Of a stretch of 64,000 nucleotides of DNA, positions 34,440 through 46,430 are shown piece by piece. Under the pieces are notes generated by a model. The model had not been told where the DNA came from and ran no database searches. It saw nothing but the letters and a program-made list of their open reading frames with translations. Positions within the stretch are counted from its first letter, which is position 1. Every line of letters starts with the position of its first letter. Made by a program: the position numbers and the translations under genes. The stretch comes from Icerya purchasi (taxonomy: Eukaryota; Arthropoda; Insecta; Hemiptera; Monophlebidae), in assembly GCA_039619475.1 (NCBI GenBank), contig CM077115.1, positions 420,740,557-420,804,556 of the forward strand. The letters run 5' to 3'.

Positions 34440-36153
34440 TCAGGTGAATTTAAATGATCAGATGATAGCTCGCCGTGAAATTTCTTTTGTCGTCATATCC
34501 TAAATGTTTTTTTAAACTCTACAGGAATTTTCATGTCGATTCTTTAATTTTGCTTCATTAAAAATATTATTCCAAGAGTCACGAATATTTTTTATCTCGT
34601 TAAATAAATCTTTTATTCGGATTTTGAATAATTTTGTTTTGATCATCAATTGCTTTTCAAATTTTATGCCAAACTTCAGTTAATAAAACAAATTCAAACG
34701 ATTGAAAATTAATTTAGAAACTTCAGCTTGTATTTCGGATGATAAATTTAACTCTTTAATTTTAAAAAAAGATTCTACAGAATTTTTGTAGTAATATGGC
34801 TCTACAGCTTCGATTCTAGCATTCCATATTGTAGTCGATATTGAATGAAGAGATACTTTGGCTGTTTCTTTCAATATTTTTCATCTTACAGGACTGGATG
34901 AGAATATGTTGTATGGTTTTTGTAAGTTTCCAGAATAAGATTTAACTTTCGTGCTCGTTTCCATTGCACGAACTTCACATAAATTTAATGAATAAGCCAT
35001 ACAAGAATGAAAAATAGCAGATTGATTTTCTTTTAAAATTCGATTTGTTGTCACTCCTTCGTATTTTCCTCTCATGTTTAAAAAGCATTATCTAAGCTTT
35101 GGCCTCTAAGATTTTGAAAACTAATTTTATGTTCTTTTTGAAAATTTTTAAAATCACGTTAAATATATCTTCTCCTGTTTACTTTTCACAATCTACTAAT
35201 TATAAAAATCTTTCGTGGGTTTCCCATTTATTGCCATTTTCTAAAACATATTTAATTACTATAATAATTCGCTCAGTGTGCGATATATCATCAGGTGATC
35301 CATCAACAATTATGCTAAAATAAAATGAGCTTTTTTTATGTCAGATAAAATTGTTTCCAAAACTTTATCAGCGCAAACTTCTAAAAATTCATTTCGGCTT
35401 TTCCGAGGCATGTAATACGTAACTTTTTTTCCAGCTTAAGAGTATATTCTATTTTGTACAATTTTGTAAATATACTTTGATTTGATTTGAACTTTAACTT
35501 TTAAGAGCTTCTCGACTTTCTGACGCAGAATCCAAGTGAACTTTTAAATCAAAATCATATTTACTATTATAAATTTCACCGTTGATAAAAATAAACCACA
35601 ATTTTCAACAGTAAATTTTTCACCTCGAAACGGTAAATTATTCTGAACTAAAAAAAATCGAGCTACGTAAAATTTTTCGACATGTTTCTTTTTCCTCCCG
35701 ATTAATATTTTGTTCAAGAGCTTTTAGCTAATGCAGTTACAAGATCATTCTTTCGATCTTTCCACAAAAGATAATTATTAATGTGCTGCTGGGAGTTACT
35801 TTCGTGGCTTGGAATAATTTCCCGCACAATTTTCTCCAATTATCGTTATAACCGCTACCTATCGTAACAAACTTAGATGTGCTTGATTTTGAATTAACCG
35901 AATGAAATAACTAGCACAGAAAACAAAACAGTCCAGCCATGGAGTAACTCCAAACCAGGATTGATGGGAGTATTTTATTTTTTAATTTTTTTTGATTAAT
36001 TGTATTATTTATTTATATGCAAAAGTACTGGGGGTTCATGGGTTTTGAAAAATATGTAATATTTTTTAGTAAAAAAATTTTTTTTTTTTAAATTTTAAGA
36101 GGGCCCCAATCATATTTTTGCCCCGGGCCGGGGACGTTTATGTGACAGGCCTG
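34440..36153 (-). pseudogene. hAT transposase (ZMYM1-like), decayed
   Basis: Reading down the minus strand: SHESNSQQHINNYLLWKDRK (about 35810), then NNLPFRGEKFTVENCG (about 35635) typical of the region before the catalytic core. MPRKSRNEFLEVCADKVLET and IIVDGSPDDISHTERIIIV follow, with the first catalytic Asp region. Then come NMRGKYEGVTTNRILKENQS, then SCMAYSLNLCE (HSLNL-type block) and TTIWNARIEAVEPYY, the conserved ARxEAV block. Several frames are needed. The 5' terminus is probably CAGGCCTG ending at 36153, preceded by GC-rich sequence as in other hATs here. The C-terminal TATAERSFS block and the other terminus were not seen. Confidence 0.8.
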
Positions 36154-36884
36154 TTCTTACCCTTTTTTTTTTAATACAAGTATACAATATATTCGGAAGA
36201 CACTTTTGCTTTCAAAATGATTATACAATCTCTTTATTCGCTAACTGTATCGTCGCACTTTAAGAATGTAATTAATTTTCTACGTAATAACTTTTACTTC
36301 CTTTTACTTTACTACATAAGTACATTATTATTAGTTTCACTGTCGCCTTGCTGCTCGTAAGTATGTGTAACCATCTTTCACATGTGAGAAACTCTGTTAT
36401 CTTTCTCACGCGATTTGTTGCTGGTTTTTCCTGAGTTGTTAATTTAATTTTAGTTTATTAATGTGAAATTCTTTTTAATTACTAAATTAGAATGCGAGCA
36501 AAAACACCTAGGTTCGAGGCGCGTTACCGTATCTTCTGTTTACTATTAGAAGAAATAAAACCCGTAACCGATCGTTCATTCGTTCAAAGTAACATAACAT
36601 CAGTAGCATACACGTATTAAATTATAAATCCAGTTAGGTAGCATCCCACCGGGTTTTATTTGATTAAATATGTTGATGAAAAATACTAGACAAAATAACG
36701 CCCTCTTTAAATAATGTTAAATTTTATTGCAAACTAATTCGGAGCTTTCTTAGAAAAGAATTTTTAAGTTCATTTCTTAAATGGTTTTCAATAGTGCTAT
36801 TTAATAATTTATTTCGTATCGATGTTGTTACCGGTGTAATAACCAAACTTTCATGGTTCTTATTTGTAATTTCTGATATGATTT
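36154..36884. other. No recognisable gene
   Basis: AT-rich sequence without motifs. Confidence 0.4.
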
Positions 36885-38400
36885 GATTGAAGCGCGAAAT
36901 AACCTTCTTTGACGATCATGAAAATTGGTTTTTAAATGCGCATCACTTTCAAATGATTTACGCTGGTTTAATAGAAATATTTAAACCGAGGAAGAATCTA
37001 GATTTGTATGGTTCTTATTTTCTATCATGTATAGGGAAAACTTTAGAAAAAGTATTAGAGAAAGAAAAAGTTAGCAAGGTGGGGTTCGTAAAAAATAACA
37101 AATTTCCGGCTATTTAATTCGGATTTCAAAAGGATGTGAAGGAACTACTAAAGAGACTTTGACTGTTTTTTCCTTATAAATTTACAGTACTTTTTTTTTG
37201 TAAATTAAAAAAAAAAAAAAAAAAACAGATATGAAACGTTGGATCTATAATGATTATGATGGTGGAAAAATAACAGCTACCGATATAAGAAAAAAAAGTT
37301 ATGGATTGGGGTAGAGTCCACCACAGGATACTAAGCCGTCTGCTATTCACTGAATATACTCAAGAATTGAGAAATACGCGAAAAGTGAACAGGTGCGATA
37401 AGCTGATGATTTGATATGTATTCGAAAGCGCTAAATACAGTTATCGTTAGATGACAAAAAAAAAACCGCTGAAGAATTAATAATAAATAAACTGCCTTTA
37501 GAAATTAATAACCTTCCGGTTTAGTACTTACAGCAAGACGGAATCTAATATCCTCGCGCGTACAAATTAAAAATAAATCTATTCCGTTTCTTACATCACT
37601 TAAAAATATAGTTAGGCATGCTATTTGATACAAAAATAAGCGTTATCTTGAAGTAAAATTTTGGGAAAATATGAAAAGGAATTTAATTTGTTTTTGTACA
37701 ATTTCGGTATCCAGGTGGGGAGCGCACCCTAAGTCACTGATCTAAAGCATCATAAAGCATAACATATAGACTACATCTACAAATCTGCGATCAAAGTAAA
37801 ATTAAGGAACTGCAGACGATTCAGAAAAGAAAGTACTAAAAACGTGTGTGTATGATCTCTTGAAAAGTAGACAAAATAAAAAGATTTTACTTCTATCAGA
37901 CTCACAGGTCAATTTACTATAACCAAAAAGTAATTGCATAAATTTGAAAAAAGTTTATAATGTTAAAATAAAAATTAGGAAATTAATCACTGGATTATTT
38001 AAACAGCGTAACATAGTGATATTTAAATCGATTTCTTCACATATAGAGGAATGACACAGTACTTGTACAGAACAAAAACAAATATATAGAGATATTAAAT
38101 TAAACCAGGAGGAATTTATTCCTCATTTAAAAGAAAAACTAGAGTTAAACATCGGAATACGTGAGAGCATCAGTGAAATTAAACCGGAAAATGCTATTCC
38201 ATCATGAACAAGGAAGAGCTATTGTGGTTTAAGGTAACTGAAACAAAATTACGCAAAACGATAACCCAGACATTACCGGAGGAGGCCATTTTATTTGGCT
38301 AGAATCGGAATTTATTCGTAGTAACATTTGTTTTGAATGTGCACTGGAGGGTTCGGACATGTATGAAAGCCATAACAGGGAAACGAACTAGTTAAAAAAT
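36885..38400 (+). pseudogene. Non-LTR RT remnant (jockey/R1-like), heavily decayed
   Basis: The open stretch 36887-37117 reads IEIFKPRKNLDLYGSYFLSC and IGKTLEKVLEKEKVSK, the first RT blocks, followed by FGFQKGCEGTTKETL. ADDLICIRKR at about 37400-37425 is motif C. LGMLFDTKIS (about 37615) is the post-RT block. KELQTIQKRKY (about 37810) is the thumb. ICFECALEGSDMYESHNRET (about 38325) may be the C-terminal finger. Motif B is not recognisable. A poly-A run at about 37208-37225 may be a later insertion tail. Many stops. Confidence 0.65.
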
Positions 38401-40214
38401 TTTTAAACAAATACTATACGTTACCGACAATACCGTATATTTAAAAATCCGCTAATATTAAACTATAGTAAGCGTAAATTAATTCACCAGAGCTCTGCAT
38501 ACACCGGCCGAAGAACGAGAACTGAGCTAAATAGAAAAAAAAAGAAGAGAAGTGGCGTCTAGAGGGGACACTCGATAGGAACGAAGTTCCTTTCACTTTT
38601 TGGTAGATATACAAGTATAAAGTCATTCATAAAGTATACGAAAAAAAAAAAATGACACATAATATATAAATCCCGTATGAATTAAAATAAAAACAATAAA
38701 TAAATCGTCAGACCCGTTGGAGTGTGGTAACGTCGCACAAAAAAACTGCGCCAATTTTCAAATTCAATAAAATTTACACGTGTTTAGAATTGAGCTTATA
38801 CAGCTGAGTGCGCACAATGCTTGCTGCTCGAATCTCGATACTCGCACGCACGCACAAACACACACACACCCAAATATATAATAGAAAGGGACAGATTGAA
38901 CGAGAAAGAGTGTGAAGGTAGTTTGGACGACGCATAACGCGATTTTCGTGACCTCGCCTTTTTTGCCAGTTTACTCCTACCGACAAGCCGCGTAAAAGAA
39001 CTTCGTTCCAAAATGAATTGACTACAGTTTTTAAATTAACTAATTTAGACGGAGAAATTAATTTTTACAGTTGGCCACGTGCGGACTCGCCAGGAATAAT
39101 TAGATTCCTGAAGCAACCATCTTTGTCCTGTTAAGTATTACTGTGTCATCGGATTATCGGCAAGAGTAATCACACATTAGTAGATTTTTAATTATTTCGA
39201 AAAATAATCTGTTTCTTACATCGGGTTTAGATTATGCGACCGATATTATAAAATGCCTATGATAAATATCTATTTCTTATATTCTTATTCGGGAGAAGGA
39301 TTTTATTTAATGATTGCATTATATTCAAGTAATCTCGGACCACTTCCACATTCTCGTCGAAGATTCAAAAAATTCACTGTAAATCGTTACATTCTGTAAC
39401 TAATCAGCATTAACGCGATGTCTTAATTATTATTATCCGTAATATATATTATATATACTTTTTTTTTAATTGTTCGTTCAAAGAAGAAACGTTTGAATTA
39501 ATACCATCGAGGTTACTTGGTGTCTGCAGAAACTTATCACTGGATAAAAAGACATTATATTTTATTGCGCTCGCATTTTTGTCGATAGTTCCGGGGGTCT
39601 ATATTCATTTCTGAGGCCATCTTGCCGACAAAAAGTACGTTTATTAATATTATACTAATACTGTTAACCCGTTATTGATGATTGCACCACTTTTGTAAAA
39701 CCATCAGTCGCATTCGATGTTTTTGATGGCACAGAAAATATAATAAATCGTTATTATAATGTTAGACCTTTATTAATTAATTACGTTTTTGAAAAAAAAA
39801 TTGTTTTTAAGTTTACGTATCATTACGGCAATGAGTATTAACTTGAAATTTTAGAAAAAATAATACGCATTACATTCACTATCACATATCGCAGAGATCA
39901 CAGATTTCTAAACAATTCACGTACTCTTAAACATTCTTCACGAGTGTTGAATCAAAAATTGAAAAACTTTAGAAAGACAATTGAATCGCTGTCGATTCAT
40001 TTTTGTTTTTTTTTTTTTGCACAGATTGAAACGAATCTGTCTCTTGCCCGTAAATCTGATAATCATTGGTAAAAACCATTTTAAAAAATCAAAAACTAGT
40101 TAGGCTTAAAAAAGAATTTAATTTATGGTCACAGTGGTTAGTTATGCACGCAGATTTTTTCTGAAACCATCTATTAGAGCTCTGAAATTTTAATCTGTTA
40201 TAAAAAGTTAGCCG
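38401..40214. other. No recognisable gene
   Basis: No transposon or exon signature was seen; frames near 38441-39011 (minus) are short and unmatched. Confidence 0.4.
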
Positions 40215-40578
40215 TAAAACTCGCGCACGAACAAAGAATTCGAATCGGATTACTAACAAAAATAAAAAAAAAAAAGTCAAGTGTCTAGTAAGAAATACTA
40301 TCTTTTTTACTATTTCTAAACTACCATTATTTTAACTAGAATTTTGTAATTTCGTTTTATTTTTCACTCCTAAAAGTAAAACAAAAGTTAAATTAAAAAT
40401 TTTAATAATTATGTATTTTCAAAACATTTTTAAATTTCTAAAGAGGTGGTCGCTATTTAATTTTCTTTATGAAAAAATGGGTATTTCTCAAATCTACTGC
40501 CTACCGTAGAAGATTTTACGTAATTATATCCCCCCCCCCGCCCACTTGCAAAAAAATATCCTTCAGGATCCGCCACCG
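40215..40578. mobile_element. hAT-3 element, truncated copy
   Basis: Matches the right half of 27041-27658 in the same orientation, including TAAATTTCTAAAGAGGTGG and TTTTACGTAATTATAT. It ends with GGATCCGCCACCG at 40578. The left half is missing. Confidence 0.75.
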
Positions 40579-40671
40579 ATATGATATTGATGTAAAATTA
40601 AACGCAATACCTTCGGTACTCTATAGATATATATTTCACAAAGTAATAAAAACATCGGTTGGTTTGGTCAT

Positions 40672-40771
40672 CAAAACTATTCGATGTTTTTAATATTTTT
40701 AATATCGAAACTAGTCGATGTTTTCAATATTTTTAATATCAAAACTAGTCGATGTTTTCAATATTTTTAAT
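40672..40771. repeat. 34-bp tandem repeat, three units
   Basis: Units at 40672-40705, 40706-40739 and 40740-40771 share CGATGTTTT-AATATTTTTAAT. The array abuts the poly-T that marks the 3' end of the retrotransposon remnant to its right. Confidence 0.85.
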
Positions 40772-40785
40772 TTTTTTTTTTTTTT

Positions 40786-41950
40786 ATAAGGGTGTATATG
40801 AGGGTTTCCATGTGCCGTGTTTAACTACTGGGGCTATTACAGCACATGGAGCCTACTTAAGGGGATTAAACGCGATAGTACAGATCGCTGCTCCGCATGG
40901 AAGCTAATACAGCTGCGACTGCGGGCGGAGCATTTGACAGTATCTTAGAATTAGAGGAAGTGGTGAAGTGAATGGATCGTGGTACTGCAAAAGTGGGACA
41001 TTCGAGAAGTAGGTTATCATCGGTGGGGCGCTCGGTTGACTACAAAAGTGGCAGACATTTGGGGGTACCTGGCTCGTGAATATGTAGCTGTGCGAGAGGG
41101 TTATATGTCCTATTCGGAGACGATTCAGGACAGAAAAATCTCTGCGGGAAACTCCGTCTGTGGGCCACCAAGGCTCCGTGGTTGTTTTTATGCTTCGGAG
41201 AAACGTACTTGAAGATCTCCATTCCTGTTGCCATTCTTCTCCAGTTTGTTGCATAAATAAATGAGCAAATGTAAGGGGAAGAGGGGGGTTGTGTGGCATT
41301 AGAGAGAACAATGTCGCCTGAGCTGCTCGATTGACACGCTCATTGCCTGGAATCCCAACATGGGCCGGCACCCATAGGAAAGACATTTCAGAGTTTAAAT
41401 GTGATAACCTGTATAATAGGTAATGGACCTTCCTTACCAAAGGGTTGTTGGATTTAATCTCCGAGATGAGTCGAAGGGAGTTTAGAAAGTCAGTTATGAG
41501 TAGGGCCTTTTGGGACTGGGGGTTGCTATCGGTATAGTGTTGGATGCAAAAGACCATCGTGTATATTTCAGCGTCCAGTGCTGTACAGCAATCGTGCAGT
41601 CTAACTGACTCTGCTGCTCCTGAGACTTCGAAGGAGCATGCCGCCGGTGACTGATAACCTATTGCCTTCGCTCCATCTGTGTAGAGGCATGCATGGTCTG
41701 TGTAGCTCGCTATGATATTTGTTGCTATTTGTGCTATGTTTGCTTTGTTAAATTTTGTCAGCGATATGTTGATGTTTGTGATTGGCTGACAACAAGGTGG
41801 TGCGGTTGCTGCGAAGTCTGCCAGAGTTCTTGGGATTGAAAAAATTTGGAAACGACCCATAACCGAAAAAAGTTCGGGCACTGGGTCATTCTCAAACCTC
41901 ATATTAGGAGATATTGTCGGGGTTTTGGTACTACTAAGGAGGGTGCTCAA
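40786..41950 (-). pseudogene. I-clade-like non-LTR fragment: RNase H plus zinc finger, 348-codon open frame
   Basis: The minus-strand frame 41950-40904 is open. It shows RNase H: CLYTDGAKAIGYQ (first Asp), ALDAEIYTM (Glu), LLITDFLNSLRL (Asp), then FLWVPAHVGIPGNERVNRAA, where the usual last Asp reads Asn. After WQQEWRSSSTFL comes LNRLRIGHITLSHSYIF and a CHFC finger ending in an SNVPLLQYH block whose second Cys/His pair is incomplete. RT is absent: 5'-truncated. The 3' UTR ends in poly-A (T run 40771-40785 on plus). It is the longest open frame in the window and a relatively recent copy, but the RNase H change argues against function. Confidence 0.85.
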
Positions 41951-44039
41951 TTCTTTAAAGTTATGATTTGTGTGTTTTTATATAATTTTATAACACGTTT
42001 TATTATTTATGTTCGACATAATATTGCGAATTTATTACTTTATGAAATATATAAAAATGTAGCAAACCCAGTCTCTAAAAGACCGCGATGCGACAGGTTA
42101 GAAGCCGTGCGGTAATCAAACACAAAGCCAGAAATAAATTTGCCGCAATAAAAGAGCTCTGTAACGTGTTTTTTTTTTTTTTCTTGTTTGGGTTTTTCCC
42201 TGGGCTTGTTAATAATGGACAAGTACCCACCAACACGTGTAAATAGAAGCAATTAGGAGTTACAAGAAATGGAATCTGACAAAGAACGCTATACCAGGGT
42301 GAAGAAACAATGACAATCAACGTCGATAAATGCCAAACGTATGCATCCTGAAAGGAGAAGGAACGACGCTGAAAAGGATAAGAGCAAAAGGAGTTAGCTG
42401 TCCCATACCATGGCCACATCTGCATTTACAGAGTCCAAAGTACCAACGGACAGAGGAATCAGACTGCCAATAATTAAGGAAGAAGAAACACGGAATGTTT
42501 AAAAAGCAGTTAGAGCTATCAAGCACCAAACCTATATAACTTAACGTGCCGTGAAGAGTTATCCGAAAGTTCAATGACTTTCTGCACTGCTATAAAATAA
42601 TGTTTGTAATTCTTAATTATGAAAATTGAATAATAATTATCGACTGCGAAGACGGGCCTACCAACCATCCAGTTAAAAAAGGAAATGAATAAAATTTACA
42701 CCAAACACTATGGCCACACTGCAACAACAGCAGCGCCTGCGGTGCCGGCTGACAAGGAGTTCTCTATCTAACGTTAGGGCCGCAAATGCGACAGCGGGCC
42801 CACAATATTAATTGTGAGCTGTGCATGTTTGTAGCTGTAACTGCAACATCGGAGCGTGATCTTCGTTTAGAGAGGAGTTCATCAGAAGTAACTAGACACG
42901 ATAAAATAGGAATGCCAAAATGGGAAATACTGAAAGGATTAGATCTTAATATGATGAAGTATAGAAGATAGGAATTTTTCTACAATTGGCATGATCAACG
43001 TTGACTGTAGAGAGAGAATAAAGGACACACAATATGAAGTTGGAACATTATGTGAATCATTGCAACTCTGGATTATTATCAGATTCTTGAATAGTTATAA
43101 AACTTTCAATATTTTTATATTTTCACCGAAATAGCAATAAAAAGTGTTAATTGACGACATCGTCGAGGGACGTGAAAAATAACGAGACATTTCCCGCGTT
43201 ATCTCTTAAACTGCTTCATTGCGGTAGTGTGTGATAATGGACAAACCGGGTGGTAATGTTTCAGAGCTGAACTGGTTTCACATCGATGCTTCGAACTGTT
43301 CTCATTCGATCTGTCGCTGACTTCATTTTAAATCGATCCAGTTTGTTACCCATACATATGTGTATATAAAAAAAAACGAAAAGAAAAAGGTAAAATAATG
43401 AATATAAAAGTTACCGTTATAAGTTTAATTTTACTTTCACCGACAACAACGGTGTTTGTTCGAATTGAGTTATTTAATATTGCGATAAAAAGTCAACCGT
43501 TTTCATTATTACCGAGTAGGCGTTATTGTATTCTTAAAAATTCATGAAAAATCGAAGAAAAGCCCTGAAAATCGAAGTAATTAAAGTGCAAAAACAACAT
43601 AAGCATACTGGAAATTACGAAGGAAAAAAGCATCTTACACAATGTGATTATTTCAATCGCGGCAGTTGTGCTGCCGTATAGTCTGCTTACTCGAATAAAT
43701 TGCAACACTTGGTCAGACAGCGTAAATATTTTTGGCACAGAGTTGTTATCACGATCTATCGCGATATTCTAACCGCGCATGGCAATCTGATGATAATCTC
43801 GTAATCAAATTTTATCCACTTCAGAAAGGTGTAGTGACCACCACATATTTAAAAATAACCAGCTCACTTTTTTTATTATTGTTACCCAAAAACCTGATGA
43901 CATACATGTGCAATTTCTATGACGTTTTACAATATTTAGCCGGAAAGCGCATATCGAATCATCGAAGCGATACATGACAGCTTTACTAACAAGCATGCGG
44001 TTTTAACCACGAGCGACTTTATTTCGTCTTCATCAGATT
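41951..44039. other. No recognisable gene
   Basis: Purine-rich plus-strand stretch at 42230-42560 with frames that I cannot assign. Otherwise AT-rich. It might include upstream non-LTR sequence, but no motif supports this. Confidence 0.35.
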
Positions 44040-45270
44040 ATTATCATCATCATCATCTTTATCTCCTTAACGATTCGGTTGGTGGGCAACATGGCTGCCC
44101 AGTGACTTTCTGGGGCGGGCTAATTTCTCCACTTCAGCTTCTTCAGTATGTCCTCCATAAACTTGATTCTAGGTTTTCCTTTTGGTTGATTACCTCGCAA
44201 TCTTCCTTCAATTAAGTTTATCATCCAAATGCGGTGTGGCCAACCCGATTATTCTTTCGATTTTTTGTTATTGTCATTATTAGCGGGTTTTCCTCCATTC
44301 TTTGGAATACTTCTTTATTTGTTATTTTTTCCGTCCATGGAATTCTCAGCATTTTTTTGGATCGACAAATCTCTATTCAGCATAGTCCAAGATTCGCAAC
44401 CGTGGCTCCAAAAGTAAGTTTTGACGAATAGCTAAATAAATATTTTCGGAAGTAAGCAAGGTCCTCTTATTATTAAACGCGTTTTTAGCCAGGGCTATAA
44501 GGAACTGGCCCCCCTACTCCCATTAGTGCCGTTGGGCTTAGTACATTGTGAACCTTAACTTCAATCCCGACGCCCTGTCAAGGGTATGGAACTCACTTTA
44601 CTTTTATTCTTTTTCTAACCTCTTCTTCGCTCCTTCTGCTCTCTATCCTAAGTAGCAAAATGTACTTGTGTAATATACCCTTTGTCCCCATTTAAAGAAA
44701 TATCCACATTCCTATCCATCGGTTTCTGTGTCTTGAGCGTGACTTTTATATTTACATTCATTTTCAGTTAATAGTTCATTCAAAAATCATTAATCGATTG
44801 TTGTAAATCTATTTCATTTTCTGCTATTTATGCCATCTGCGCATCGTATAGAGAGAGAGAGCTATAGACCGTTGACACGTTGATGCCTGTTTTTCTATTT
44901 CCTGCAAATATTTCCATTGCCTCTCCTATTTATATATTGAAAAGAATCGGCGACAGGCAACATCCTTGTCTAATAACTCTATTTTCTAACGTTCATCATC
45001 GTTTATTATTACTTGCTGATTATTGTATAATTGAAAAAGTAATTGTCTATCTCTATAATCTATGTGCCGGATAATTTAAAACTCTGAACAGCGTATGTAT
45101 TCCACATTATCAAACGTTCGATTAATATCTACGAATGCTATGCATACACTTTTGAGTTGTTTTTTTTTTGTTTCAATAATCGAGAGTAATGCCATTATAT
45201 AGCTTCTCGGGTATCTTTCCCTTTTCTAAACCCGAATTGATCGTCGGGCATTTCCGTCATCATCCAGGTG
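44040..45270 (-). pseudogene. RTE-like non-LTR reverse transcriptase remnant
   Basis: On the minus strand, DDQFGFRKGKDTREAI lies at about 45205-45250 and VCIAFVDINRTFDNVEY at about 45095-45150 (motif A). DYRDRQLLFQLYNNQQVII is at about 45010-45065. RQGCCLSPILFNIYIGEAME (motif B) is at about 44910-44970, and a decayed ADD box with AENEIDLQQSINDF at about 44780-44850. GNQPKGKPRIKFMEDILKKL (about 44130-44200) is the C-terminal basic tail typical of this group. The QGC-LSPxLFNIYI form and the basic tail point to the RTE-type group. The protein is interrupted by many stops. The short repeat at 44532-44595 lies within it. Confidence 0.75.
44532..44595 (+). repeat. Dispersed short repeat, copy 2
   Basis: See 30882-30951: an identical 20-base core. 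It falls inside the RTE-like remnant, between its RT motifs and C-terminal tail. Confidence 0.6.
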
Positions 45271-45439
45271 AAAATTTAACGTTAAAATTTGAAAATCAAA
45301 CGAACCTTGTAAAACCATCTATTGTTGACAGCATTCACAAGCTCGTTCATAATTTAAAATGTGTGAACATAATTGACGATAAAAAATATAAACAAATATG
45401 TGCATACGTGTATCTCCGTAAATTCTTCGCATAAAGTAC

Positions 45440-46430
45440 CAAGCATCACAAAAAAAAAAGAACCCCTACGTCCTATCTCTTTAGCATCGTGTCTCAGAAA
45501 ATTATATTTGAACGTACGTTTAACAAGCACCCTGTTTCATAACTTGAGCACTGTCACATACTTTTTCCTGATATGAGTTCGGCTTCCGTCCAGGTTTAAG
45601 TCCCTTTGATTGTGCGAGCTGTTTTTGTTTTTTTTTTTTTTTCTCTCGTTTATATTATAAAAATCTTCCATTAATATAAACTATTAGCTGCTTTCATTAA
45701 TGTTTCCCCAGAGCCTTCCATAATGTGCATCTAGGACTCTTCGAGATAGAACGATGGCAACCGCCATTATTAGATTTTATTATCCATTTCTCGTCCGCTC
45801 CGGGGACTGTAAGAGCTGTCTGTCACGCTCTTCCTTAAGGTTCGCGCGCCTTAATCCTACTTTTTCCAGTATTTATACCACTTCCGCTGCTTCTCCTTCT
45901 ACGAACTCCCAATGATTATCTCCGTTTTTATTGCCGATCATCACGTACTACTTTTTTCCAACAGTGCAAGGCGTGTTTGAGTAAATCAGTTTGTCTTTAG
46001 TTATTCCCCATTTTTTACAACTTTCTATTATCCCGTCAAAATCTTGTATCATTTTTTCTCCCCGCCCGTATAAAATACAGTGATAGTTCACGTACCTTCG
46101 TATCAATTCCTCGCAAAAGACTACTCCAACAATCTCTAGTATGTTTAACAATCGTTTGTCCTACTCCGAACATATCTGCTCTCAAAAGACTGAGGAAAGC
46201 CTTTTCTCTCATAAAGTAGGGTTCTCTCATTCTTATTTCCCTATACAAATCCGCTCTAAATTCGATAACATCGCTCTTCTACGCCTAATTATAATATTCC
46301 TAAATCGCTTCTTTTCAAACTCGAAAATTATACCTAGAATTTCTTTTTTCGTCTCTGCCGCGGTGCTCTTAAATTTTCCCCAGAATCGACAGTTCTTACT
46401 GAGTATCAAATTCGAAAGTCAAAATAAGGT
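45440..46430 (+). pseudogene. NLR-A fragment: reverse transcriptase and thumb
   Basis: RPISLASCLRKL (about 45468-45505), then FGFRPGLSPFDCAS (about 45578-45620). AAFINV with a decayed FDNV-like continuation (about 45690) is motif A. A decayed PQG box with LILLFPVFIPL (about 45830-45880) is motif B. AAVLLNFPQNRQFLLS (about 46355-46400) matches the thumb of the copy at 7535-8255. There are many stops and frame changes. It supplies the RT domain otherwise missing from NLR-A copies here. Confidence 0.65.

Noticed and set aside
40979..41234. Frames overlapping the RNase H reading frame
   Set aside because: They are shadows of the real minus-strand frame, which carries all recognisable motifs.
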